DNA of 6,410 nt from Acidobacteriota bacterium (GCA_016201185.1 JACQDG010000083.1:1-6410), one strand, 5' to 3'. Shown: positions 1-5,988, counted from the stretch's first letter. Program-made: numbers and translations. Notes: generated by a model from the letters alone, not told the origin.

Positions 1-1308
1 ATTCCCTGTCAGGAGCTTGTTGTAGGGAAGCACAACTCCGCCCACCACGATGGCCCCCAGGGTAAAAGCGAGGATGCACCGGCTCTTTAATCGCCGGCCT
101 CCAGCGCCCAGCGCCCAAAGCCCCAGAACCCCTGCCACCACAGCTCCCTCCAGAGGCCGGATCAAAATTACCATCCCCGTAGCGATACCGCTCAACCAGC
201 CCCAGAATGTTTTCCCCGTTTTTCTCGCCCAGGCTACGCCCAGCGCCCCGGCCAAAGCGCAGGTGAGGGTAAATGTGTGAGTCATGAAGTTCATGGCCAT
301 GAAAATGTGCCAGGGCGAGACGCACAGCAGCAGCACGGACAGGCGCGCCGTGCGACGGTCGTAAATTTCTCTGACCAAGAAGTAGGTCAGCACAACATTG
401 CAGCCTGCCAGCACCGGGTTGACCAGCCAGGGAACTCCCAACAGGACCCCGACAGCCAGCATCGCGGGCCAGCCCGGGGGCACGGGGCAATACCACCGGT
501 CGCTTTCGTAGGTCATCAGGTCCACGTTGATTGCATCCGGCGCTTCCGGAGCGGGCAAAGTAAGCCTCCCGGCGGCGAAATAGCGCGCCTGGTACAGGTA
601 AACCACTTCATCCGGGATGTGCGGATGCCGCTCATAAATGCAGAAGCTCAAAAAGGCGGCCAGGGTTGTCACCCAGATGCCGCCAATCGCCACGAAGCGA
701 TCGGGGCTGGAGGGTTCCAACCACCGGTCGAACTTCTCTTTCAAGGAGGTCAGCGATTTCGGGGGCACCGCCCACGCTGCGAGCACAACGCCGCCTAAAT
801 TGACCGCCTGCACGAGACCGGCAAATAACATCTCGGCGACGTAAGCGGGTTTGTCACGCGACAATGCCGCACCAGAAAGAAACAAGACTACACCCACACC
901 CCCGAGCTGCCACCAGCGAAAGTTCCGGCCCAGCCAGGTTCGAATATCCGGCCACCGGCGGCGCAGGCCTGCTATTACTGCGGCGCTTTGCGCGGCCAGA
1001 CAGATGAATAGCCAGGGGTGACGCAGAGGCCGCCAGTGCTGATAATGGATCAACGGCCCGGCATCGATCATCTGCAAGGCCACCGCCTGTCCCACCAAAG
1101 ACAGGCAAAGCCAGAAGGCGAATCGTTGCCAATCGGTTGCAACCGCCCATCCCAGTATCAGCAAAGCTATGCCCGCAGACGCCGCCAAGCAGAATCTTCC
1201 CGCAAGAAAGCCTTCCGCGTCGCGGCATCTGGGGCCCAGACAAGCCCAGGCCACCAATGCGAATCCGCAGGTGCAGACCAAGAATCGGAACCACCGGTCT
1301 CGCAACAT
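1..1308 (-). CDS. GT-C fold glycosyltransferase, ArnT/PMT (family 39-like), C-terminus beyond window
   Basis: Reading the minus strand from the ATG at 1308 gives 436 codons without a stop, and the frame runs off the left edge. The protein is strongly hydrophobic, with about ten probable membrane segments. The key stretch is residues 229-248 (PHIPDEVVYLYQARYFAAGR). It resembles the first periplasmic loop of ArnT and protein O-mannosyltransferases, where an acidic 'DE' pair (here D233/E234) is catalytic. Later landmarks are WYCPVPPGWP (about 272-281), SPWHIFMAMNF (331-341) and PYNKLLTGN at the edge. By family knowledge such enzymes move a sugar from a polyprenyl-phosphate donor to a lipid or protein acceptor outside the inner membrane; the acceptor here is unknown. 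About 220 residues with extra helices precede the DE loop, which is unusually long, since that loop normally follows the first helix. A GTG at 1326 is an alternative start, but an AGGAAG sits directly against it, so the ATG is preferred although its spacing is long. The gene lies 84 bases after the tRNA-Glu. Confidence 0.82.
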   Translation of the reverse strand, partial: MLRDRWFRFLVCTCGFALVAWACLGPRCRDAEGFLAGRFCLAASAGIALLILGWAVATDWQRFAFWLCLSLVGQAVALQMIDAGPLIHYQHWRPLRHPWLFICLAAQSAAVIAGLRRRWPDIRTWLGRNFRWWQLGGVGVVLFLSGAALSRDKPAYVAEMLFAGLVQAVNLGGVVLAAWAVPPKSLTSLKEKFDRWLEPSSPDRFVAIGGIWVTTLAAFLSFCIYERHPHIPDEVVYLYQARYFAAGRLTLPAPEAPDAINVDLMTYESDRWYCPVPPGWPAMLAVGVLLGVPWLVNPVLAGCNVVLTYFLVREIYDRRTARLSVLLLCVSPWHIFMAMNFMTHTFTLTCALAGALGVAWARKTGKTFWGWLSGIATGMVILIRPLEGAVVAGVLGLWALGAGGRRLKSRCILAFTLGAIVVGGVVLPYNKLLTGN

Positions 1309-1392
1309 GGTGTTTGCCGGTCTCACCTTCCTGCCATATCTTGAAGGATACAACGACAGACGGGTTCTCTTCCCCCAAGTGCGCAGATTCGG

Positions 1393-1470
1393 TGGCGTCC
1401 CCAGCGGGATTTGAACCCGCGTTACCGCCGTGAAAGGGCGATGTCCTAGGCCGGGCTAGACGATGGGGAC
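1393..1470 (-). tRNA. tRNA-Glu(TTC), left copy, CCA encoded
   Basis: On the minus strand the sequence folds as a full cloverleaf. The acceptor stem is a perfect 7 bp (GTCCCCA with TGGGGAC). The anticodon loop CTTTCAC carries TTC at 1434-1432, and the anticodon stem closes with one T-G wobble (TCGCC/GGCGG). The T arm is GCGGG-TTCAAAT-CCCGC. Discriminator G (1396) and an encoded CCA (1395-1393) follow. The sequence closely resembles bacterial tRNA-Glu, with a D arm slightly longer than in E. coli. An identical copy lies at 3916-3993. The membrane glycosyltransferase gene follows in the same direction, so read-through transcription is possible. Confidence 0.97.
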
Positions 1471-1721
1471 GGCGGCAGGAAGGGCCGAAATTTCTGAGCC
1501 CTTCCTTGAGGGCGCGGGGATCGTCAATGCGCGACGGCAGAAGGAGGTACTCTATAAGTTCCGGCCCGAGAGTTGCTTTTACCGCCGCGGGGCGCCCGAT
1601 GCTCTCTTTTTCATGCCCTCAAACACATCGGGGATCGACGGTGAGCCGCCCAACAGGGAACAAGCTACCATAATTACCAAATCAAAGACACGGGCGTTGC
1701 ACCCCCAGCAACCTGCTGTGC
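1471..1721. other. intergenic stretch between capA-like gene and left tRNA-Glu
   Basis: I find no convincing gene in these 251 bases. On the minus strand they run from the capA-like stop to the tRNA 5' end, so they should hold the tRNA promoter. A TATAGA at 1556-1551 could be a -10 box, but it has no good -35 at 16-18 bases. A TTGACG at 1527-1522 could be a -35, but the expected -10 position is GC-rich. Neither is a firm call. A weak hairpin (GTTGC, 7-base loop, GCAAC) at 1696-1712 lies just after the capA-like stop but has no T tract, so it is at best a poor terminator. The strong inverted repeat at 1477-1506 is listed separately. Confidence 0.6.
1477..1506 (-). repeat. 9-bp inverted repeat with palindromic loop in the tRNA-Glu 5' leader
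   Basis: AGGAAGGGC (1477-1485) is exactly complementary to GCCCTTCCT (1498-1506) across a 12-base loop. The loop itself contains the 8-base palindrome GAAATTTC (1487-1494). The structure ends only six bases before the mature 5' end of the left tRNA-Glu. Transcribed from the minus strand it would form a stable leader hairpin next to the RNase P cleavage site. As DNA it could be an operator or a site linked to the rearrangement. No T tract follows on either strand, so a classic Rho-independent terminator is unlikely. It is absent beside the second tRNA copy. The pairing is directly visible; its function is inference. Confidence 0.7.
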
Positions 1722-2936
1722 CTACTTGCGCCACCCGACCACAAGAGTGTTGTCTGCTTTCAATTGCACCTGGGTCCCCAGCTTTTTCCCTTCCCTATGC
1801 AGGGTGTCGCGCAACCACTCAGCGTCCCTTCTTGAAACACGATGCAATCGGAAACGCCTGATCGCAAGGGGCTTCATCTCGAGCCGCACGAGATTTTGGG
1901 TGGACGGATCTACCGTCAGGAAGTACATCAAAACCAATTGGCTCCGGTACTCTTCGTAGCCTCCGATGCCCTCGTAGTCGTTGAGGAAGTCCCCACAGCC
2001 ATAGAGGATCGGCTTGTCTTTGTAGACCTCGATCCCCTTCGGATGGTGGGAAGAATGGCCATATATAACGTCTACGGCCGCTCGATCCACGAGTTCGTGA
2101 GCGAACCCGATGTGATCAGGGGGGATTTCATAGCCCCAATTCTCGCCCCAGTGAATCGACACCACAGCGATATCGCCCGAGCGTTTGTGCGCGCTGACTC
2201 TGCCGCCGATGAGGCTCGCCGCTTCTTGCGAGAGGTCCGGAAGGAACGCGACGCCTGGTTTCTTGTCTGTTGCCGCCCAATCCCCCGGGATCCCACTGCT
2301 TGCTGTTCCAAAAGCAAAGGCGAGCACCCGCCCTTTGCCCGGGACCTCCATGATGGCCGGCTCTTGGGCCTCGGCGCGGTTTCGTCCCGCTCCGGCAGTC
2401 TTCACCCTTGCCTGCCGCAGTGTTTCCAGCGTTTCGGCCAGCCCGGAATGGCCCCAGTCGAGGACGTGGTTGTTTGCGAGGCCACAGCAGTCGATTCTGG
2501 CCGCCGTCAGGCAGGCAATGTTCGCCGGATGCATCCGGTAGTGGATGGCCTTGGGCGCCCGATCTTCGCTGGTCGTGACGCTTGTCTCCAGGTTGACCAT
2601 GCGGAGGTCCGGCGCCGCGCGTGCAAGTTCCTCCAGGGCGTCACCCCAGACATAGGAATGGTCGACCGGTTTGGGGATGGGACCGCTGGCTCGCTCCGCC
2701 AGCTCCACGTATCCTGACGCGGACTTCACGTGGGGCTCGTAAAGATGGGGGTCGGAAGGGTGAGGAAGTATCTGGTCGATGCCTCTCCCCGTCATCACGT
2801 CTCCGCACAAACACAGGATGACAGACCGGGAGCCTCCGGACTTCGTCTGTGCTGCCTGTTTCGGTTCCGCTGGCGCCGTCCACAGTCCATAGGCAGCCAC
2901 CCCTGAACGCTGCAAGAATTCCCTTCTGCTGGACAT
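1722..2936 (-). CDS. Tat-exported CapA / PGA_cap family protein (metallophosphatase fold)
   Basis: This 404-residue protein belongs to the family named after CapA, a subunit of poly-gamma-glutamate capsule systems. The fold is that of calcineurin-like metallophosphatases, but the reaction of most stand-alone members is unknown. The start is supported by an N-terminal twin-arginine signal, SRREFLQ (residues 3-9), followed by a short hydrophobic stretch. Family landmarks appear in order: GDVMTGRGID (45-54), VNLETSVT (114-121), YRMHPANI (133-140), LANNHVLDWGHSGLAETL (153-170), VVSIHWGENW (258-267), YGHSSHHPKGIEVY (292-305) and YGCGDFLNDYEGIGG (312-326). The Asp, Glu, Asn-His and His of these motifs are the likely metal ligands, and all are present. 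The protein has no lipobox, and no capB, capC or capE neighbour is seen, so capsule synthesis should not be assumed. No clear Shine-Dalgarno sequence precedes the ATG. It is divergent from the cytochrome remnant and lies upstream of the left tRNA-Glu. Confidence 0.9.
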   Translation of the reverse strand: MSSRREFLQRSGVAAYGLWTAPAEPKQAAQTKSGGSRSVILCLCGDVMTGRGIDQILPHPSDPHLYEPHVKSASGYVELAERASGPIPKPVDHSYVWGDALEELARAAPDLRMVNLETSVTTSEDRAPKAIHYRMHPANIACLTAARIDCCGLANNHVLDWGHSGLAETLETLRQARVKTAGAGRNRAEAQEPAIMEVPGKGRVLAFAFGTASSGIPGDWAATDKKPGVAFLPDLSQEAASLIGGRVSAHKRSGDIAVVSIHWGENWGYEIPPDHIGFAHELVDRAAVDVIYGHSSHHPKGIEVYKDKPILYGCGDFLNDYEGIGGYEEYRSQLVLMYFLTVDPSTQNLVRLEMKPLAIRRFRLHRVSRRDAEWLRDTLHREGKKLGTQVQLKADNTLVVGWRK

Positions 2937-3013
2937 TGGAGACGGGCCGCCGGTCCCTGCTACCAGTCTATGGCACCTTTGTTCAGTTCGTAAGCGCTTG
3001 GCGGCCGTTTGGC

Positions 3014-3192
3014 ATGTCGAATGCTACGGAGTCGTCTCCAGACGCCGGGGAGGTTGTGTACCTCGAGCCTCGGTTCCGCAAGAACGTGGTGCTCCTTCTT
3101 CTTCTCGGCCTAGCTTTCAGCGCTCCACCTGTGGGCGCACAAATCTCTCCGGGCAGCTTTCCAGGGCGCACAGCTCGTTAAGTGGACGCTAG
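3014..3192 (+). pseudogene. decayed N-terminus of a probable multihaem c-type cytochrome
   Basis: From the ATG at 3014 the frame encodes about 22 polar residues, then the hydrophobic leader NVVLLLLLGLAFSAPPVGA and AQISPG, and then runs out of register to a TAA at 3179. One frame back, the sequence continues as QLSRAHSSLSGR to a TAG at 3190. Joined at the G run 3151-3153, the two halves read AQISPG-QLSRAHSSLSG. I recall this as the mature N-terminus that comes just before the first CxxCH in acidobacterial cytochrome c3/c7-like proteins. A one-base deletion explains the shift. No CxxCH motif survives in any frame up to 3311, so the haem-binding body has been lost. The frame break is seen directly; the family name is inference from remembered motif similarity. 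It could instead be the leader of another secreted protein. It is divergent from the capA-like gene, with no clear ribosome binding site. Confidence 0.5.
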
Positions 3193-3311
3193 CTTCAATG
3201 CCGAACCCCGCGCGGCAGAGCGGTCCCTTTGCTTCGCCTGGGCAAGATGGTTTTCAGGTGAGCCCCGGCCGCCCCGCATCTTTCCTCATCGCGGCGGTCC
3301 TGCCTCCGAGC
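3193..3311. other. short gap between cytochrome remnant and dinB-like gene
   Basis: About 120 bases with no gene that I can support. The segment sits at the tail of both neighbours, which converge here. An imperfect GC-rich inverted repeat around 3268-3300 (GCCGCC facing GGCGG, with mismatches and a bulge) might act as a terminator, but it lacks a T tract. Confidence 0.4.
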
Positions 3312-3845
3312 TCACTCAAACGGGTACGGCGGGGGAGTGATGTTTTTGAGGCGCAGATACACCTCGCACTGGCCGCGGGTGTGGGCCATGTGGGCGTAGG
3401 CTCCTTCGAGCGCATCGCGGCCGGTCATCTCATATTTCCCGACCTTGACCGTTTTGCTGAGCTGCTCCTCGGTGACCGCGGGCAGGGCCTTGTCGCAGAA
3501 CTCCGCGGTCTCTTTGAGGTACTTGAGGACCGTCGCTTTATCGGTGGTGCCTTGGGGCGGTGTCTCCGGCGGCTTCATCCCCGTTACGAGCGCGAACATG
3601 CCGGCGTTGAAACGGCCGATGTGAATGATCTGGCCGGCGTAATTCCGCTCCACGGGCTTGGCGGTGGAGGGCGGGATGTAGCTGTAGCCTTCCTCGGGCA
3701 TCATCTCCGCCACGGTGTTCGTGAACGCAATGGAGCTTTTCCAGTGCTTGGCAAAATCGGCCTTCCAATCGTACTCGGCTGCCGCCAGTGGCAGAGCCAG
3801 AAACGCGCAGAGCGCCAGGGGCGCCTTCAAGGATATTTTTCGCAT
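3312..3845 (-). CDS. secreted DinB-family (DinB_2-type) four-helix protein
   Basis: This 177-residue protein opens with a Sec signal peptide: basic MRKISLK, then the hydrophobic stretch APLALCAFLALPLAAA, with cleavage likely near residue 23. The mature part matches the DinB/YfiT-like four-helix bundle: WKADFAKHWKSSIAFTNTVAEMMPEE (about 27-52), IIHIGRFNAGMFALVTG (73-89) and AHMAHTRGQCEVYLRLKN (151-168). The expected metal-binding histidine triad is present as H75, H152 and H155. By family knowledge these proteins bind a divalent metal, and some are thiol- or bacillithiol-dependent transferases or hydrolases; most secreted members are uncharacterised. It is not the DNA polymerase also called DinB. 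The ATG at 3845 gives a complete signal peptide and lies 70 bases after the right tRNA-Glu in the same direction. There is no obvious Shine-Dalgarno site. Confidence 0.86.
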   Translation of the reverse strand: MRKISLKAPLALCAFLALPLAAAEYDWKADFAKHWKSSIAFTNTVAEMMPEEGYSYIPPSTAKPVERNYAGQIIHIGRFNAGMFALVTGMKPPETPPQGTTDKATVLKYLKETAEFCDKALPAVTEEQLSKTVKVGKYEMTGRDALEGAYAHMAHTRGQCEVYLRLKNITPPPYPFE

Positions 3846-3851
3846 GGACTT

Positions 3852-3880
3852 ACTGTAGCTGCGGTTTCGGAGAAGATCAA
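3852..3880 (-). promoter_or_regulatory. candidate promoter for the dinB-like gene
   Basis: On the minus strand TTGATC (3880-3875) and TACAGT (3857-3852) are separated by exactly 17 bases. Each matches four of six sigma-70 consensus positions. Transcription would start about six bases further on, at or next to the ATG at 3845, giving an almost leaderless mRNA. That fits the missing ribosome binding site. The match is modest and could be chance. Confidence 0.32.
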
Positions 3881-3915
3881 GGGCAGCCTTGGACCCGTGG
3901 TCGAAACGGAAAGTC

Positions 3916-3993
3916 TGGCGTCCCCAGCGGGATTTGAACCCGCGTTACCGCCGTGAAAGGGCGATGTCCTAGGCCGGGCTAGACGATGGGGAC
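3916..3993 (-). tRNA. tRNA-Glu(TTC), right copy, CCA encoded
   Basis: Base for base this is the same 78-base sequence as the copy at 1393-1470, with the same perfect acceptor stem, TTC anticodon (3957-3955), T arm, discriminator G and encoded CCA. The identity extends four bases beyond the mature 5' end (to 3997) and then stops. The upstream DNA, where its promoter should lie, is coding sequence of the GH-like gene on the other strand. TATACG at 4012-4007 is a possible -10 without a recognisable -35. The copy is structurally intact, but whether it is transcribed is unclear. Confidence 0.96.
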
Positions 3994-5053
3994 GGCGAAG
4001 ACGTATACCGGCAAAGGGTACCGGCGCCAGGCCCAGGGCAAGCTGATGAACCTGCGCCTGGCCCAGGCCCTGTTCGACGACGAGTGGCTCACCGAGCGTC
4101 CCTTCGAGCCGGCCCGCAACACGGCGCAGGTGATCGAGGCCCTGGATTTCTACAAGCGGCATGGCGTGCTGATGGTCAACGTCAGCCTGCAGGGCGGCAA
4201 CTCCGGCTACTCGCTCGCCGTGAACGGCATCGCGCGGCAGAACGCGGCCCGCTACGGCCGCGGACAGGGGCTGCTGGTAAGCGCCTTCCGCGCCGACGGC
4301 TCGCTCAAGCCGGCCTGGCTCGAGCGGCTGGAGAACTTGCTCCGCGCCGCTGACCAGCACGGCATGCTGGTCTGTCTCATCTATTTCTATCAGGGTCAGG
4401 ACGAGGTTTTCGATTCGACGGATGCCATCGAGGCCGCCGCCCGCCACATCACCGACTGGCTCATCGACAGGAAATTCCGCAACGTCATCATCGACGTAGC
4501 CAACGAGTGGGACCTGCAGGGGGACGTCTGGGACCACGGCGAGTACATCCCGCAGAACATCGCCGGCCTGGTGGAGCGCATCCGCGAGCGGTTCCAGGCG
4601 AAGCGCGCCGATTTCACCCTGCCCATCGGCGCTTCCACCAGCGGCAACATGGCTTATCCTGCTTCGCTCGCGGAGCTCTGCGACGTCGTGCTGCTCCACG
4701 GCAACGGCCGCGCGCCGGACGAGAAAGCCATTCGCGCCCAGCGGTACAAGGAGTATTCGAGGCCGGTGCTGATGATTGAGGACGACAACGGACAGGAGAC
4801 CACCCAGCGCAACTTCGCCCGGGAGCGGGCCAGCGGCGACACCCTCTTCCGGCTGGGCGCCGGCTGGGGCTACATGCCGTGGGTGCAGGCGCAGCGCTTC
4901 CCGTTCCATTACATGCCGGGCCCGAGCCCTGTATTCACCGAACAGACCCCGATCGCCGAGCGCGACGCGGCCTATTTCCATGCAGTGCTCGACTTCATCG
5001 CCAGCTTGGTGCTCGAAAGACCGCCGGACGCGGGCAAGCGGAGGAAGCAATAG
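3986..5053 (+). CDS. glycoside-hydrolase-like TIM-barrel protein, N-terminally truncated
   Basis: The open frame gives 355 residues. I recognise it as a bacterial cellulase/GH5-like family (clan A type) common in acidobacteria and planctomycetes. Motifs include TYTGKGYRRQ (6-15), KLMNLRLAQALFDDEW (19-34), VSLQGG (66-71), AFRADGSLKPAWLERL (100-115), IYFYQGQDE (132-140), NVIIDVANEWDL (166-177), VVLLHGNGR (234-242) and VLMIEDDNG (261-269). E174 in 'NEW' is a likely acid/base and E265 in 'IEDD' a likely nucleophile; the substrate is unknown. The N-terminus is abnormal. Related proteins start with a signal peptide and a strand before 'TYxGkxYr', perhaps 40 or more residues. Here the frame meets a TAG at 3980-3982 inside the antisense of tRNA-Glu, and the only upstream ATG (3986) also lies inside the tRNA with no ribosome binding site. 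A restart at the ATG at 4046 (preceded by AGGG) is possible but would lack the first strand. It is probably a truncated gene or pseudogene. Confidence 0.72.
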   Translation: MGTAKTYTGKGYRRQAQGKLMNLRLAQALFDDEWLTERPFEPARNTAQVIEALDFYKRHGVLMVNVSLQGGNSGYSLAVNGIARQNAARYGRGQGLLVSAFRADGSLKPAWLERLENLLRAADQHGMLVCLIYFYQGQDEVFDSTDAIEAAARHITDWLIDRKFRNVIIDVANEWDLQGDVWDHGEYIPQNIAGLVERIRERFQAKRADFTLPIGASTSGNMAYPASLAELCDVVLLHGNGRAPDEKAIRAQRYKEYSRPVLMIEDDNGQETTQRNFARERASGDTLFRLGAGWGYMPWVQAQRFPFHYMPGPSPVFTEQTPIAERDAAYFHAVLDFIASLVLERPPDAGKRRKQ

Positions 5054-5114
5054 ACGGCCGGCGCTGTTTGCTCAAATTATCTTCCAGCGCAACCTTCCTA
5101 AAAGCCCCCACGTC

Positions 5115-5120
5115 CATAAT
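5115..5120 (+). promoter_or_regulatory. possible -10 element before the zipper-protein gene
   Basis: CATAAT matches five of six positions of the sigma-70 -10 box and lies 46 bases before the ATG at 5167. No good -35 hexamer is found at 16-18 bases upstream, so this is a weak call in the 113-base gap after the GH-like gene. Confidence 0.25.
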
Positions 5121-5166
5121 GAAGGTATGATGAATAAGACCCCCAGGTGAAGGGAGAAAAGCATCT

Positions 5167-5985
5167 ATGAAGGCATCTCACCGTGTTTTGGTCTCGATTT
5201 TCGCTTTGGCCACCGGCACCGCACTGCTGGTTGCCGACACGATTCATTTGCGTAACGGCAAGCGCGTGGATGGCACCTTCGTCGGCGGGGATACCCGGCA
5301 GGTGCGGCTGATGGGGGCCGACGGAAACCTGCAGACCTTCGACATCACTGACGTGCAAAGCATCCACTTTTCGAGCCCGGGCGGAACGGCCCCGGCGGCC
5401 GCTGCTGCTGCCGCTGCGGCTCCCGCTCCGGCGGCGCGCACTGCGGCTCCTGCTGTGGCGGCTCCGGCCGCTGATGCCAGCCAGGTGGTTCCGGCCGGCA
5501 CTGTGATCACCGTCCGCATGATCGACTCGGTCGATTCCGACGTGACCTCCGCAGGGGAGCGGTTCCGCGCTAGCCTCGATGACCCGCTGCAGATTGGGGA
5601 GAAAGTCATTGCCCCGCGCGGCGCGGATGTGACCGTGCAGGTCGTGCGCGTGCAGCAGTCCGGCAAGCTGACCGGGCGCGACGAAGTCGCCCTGGAGCTC
5701 TATGACCTCGACATCAACGGCAGGAAGTATCAAGTTGCCAGCAGCTACGCCGAAGTGCAGAGCGGCTCGCGCGGCGCCCGCACCGGCAAGGTGGTGGGCG
5801 GCGGAGCGGCGCTGGGAGCCATCATCGGAGCGATCGCCGGAGGCGGCAAAGGCGCGGCCATCGGCGCGGCCACCGGGGCCGGAGCCGGCGTGGCCGTCGA
5901 GATGGCCACCAAGGGCCAGCGGGTGAAGATCCCCTCCGAAGCTCGCCTGGAGTTCACGCTCAAGCAGCCCCTGGCCGTGGAATAG
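5167..5985 (+). CDS. secreted Ala-rich / glycine-zipper envelope protein of unknown function
   Basis: This 272-residue protein is modular. Residues 1-23 form a signal peptide, cleaved probably after LLVA. Residues 24-69 are a small beta-rich unit (TIHLRNGKRVDGTFVGGD … FDITDVQSIHF), like repeats that recur at the start of secreted acidobacterial proteins. Residues 75-104 are a low-complexity Ala/Pro linker. Residues 108-200 form a beta domain (VPAGTVITVRMIDSVDSD … GERFRASLDDPL … VIAPRGADVTVQV) that I recall from many acidobacterial hypothetical proteins. Residues 205-243 are a glycine zipper (GGGAALGAIIGAIAGGGKGA and onward), likely a membrane-inserting or oligomerising hairpin, followed by a final beta segment. 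An AGGGAG at 5151-5156 lies ten bases before the ATG and fixes the start. The function is unknown; an outer-membrane-associated or periplasmic structural role is the best inference. The stop codon is three bases from the stop of the opposing dehydratase gene. Confidence 0.83.
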   Translation: MKASHRVLVSIFALATGTALLVADTIHLRNGKRVDGTFVGGDTRQVRLMGADGNLQTFDITDVQSIHFSSPGGTAPAAAAAAAAAPAPAARTAAPAVAAPAADASQVVPAGTVITVRMIDSVDSDVTSAGERFRASLDDPLQIGEKVIAPRGADVTVQVVRVQQSGKLTGRDEVALELYDLDINGRKYQVASSYAEVQSGSRGARTGKVVGGGAALGAIIGAIAGGGKGAAIGAATGAGAGVAVEMATKGQRVKIPSEARLEFTLKQPLAVE

Positions 5986-5988
5986 GCG

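Noticed and set aside
277..798. 173-codon plus-strand frame
   Set aside because: It is rich in His, Gln and Arg with no domain, typical of the antisense of a membrane protein gene.
854..1378. 174-codon minus-strand frame overlapping the glycosyltransferase start
   Set aside because: It lies in a different register from the membrane protein, is not hydrophobic in a membrane-like pattern, and has no recognisable domain. The neighbouring frame is open for 436 codons with GT-C motifs.
1541..1548. AAGGAGGT, a perfect Shine-Dalgarno-like sequence on the plus strand
   Set aside because: No ATG, GTG or TTG follows at a usable distance, so it is most likely chance.
1463..1861. 132-codon plus-strand frame starting in the tRNA antisense
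   Set aside because: It starts inside the tRNA, overlaps the capA-like C-terminus and has no recognisable sequence character.
1842..2717. 291-codon plus-strand frame inside the capA-like gene
   Set aside because: It is the antisense shadow of a gene with complete family motifs and a Tat signal.
1475..3915. A genomic island or mobile element inserted at tRNA-Glu
   Set aside because: No integrase, transposase, excisionase or att-like partial tRNA repeat is visible. Only the complete tRNA duplication is seen, so I report the repeat but not a mobile element.
3827..5050. Long 407-codon open frame on the minus strand opposite the GH-like gene
   Set aside because: It is the antisense shadow of a GC-rich gene, lacks any recognisable motif, and runs straight through the tRNA-Glu. 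The plus-strand frame carries clear family motifs.
5390..5470. GCN-rich tract as a possible CRISPR or satellite array
   Set aside because: It is an in-frame Ala/Pro linker of a secreted protein with no repeat-spacer pattern.
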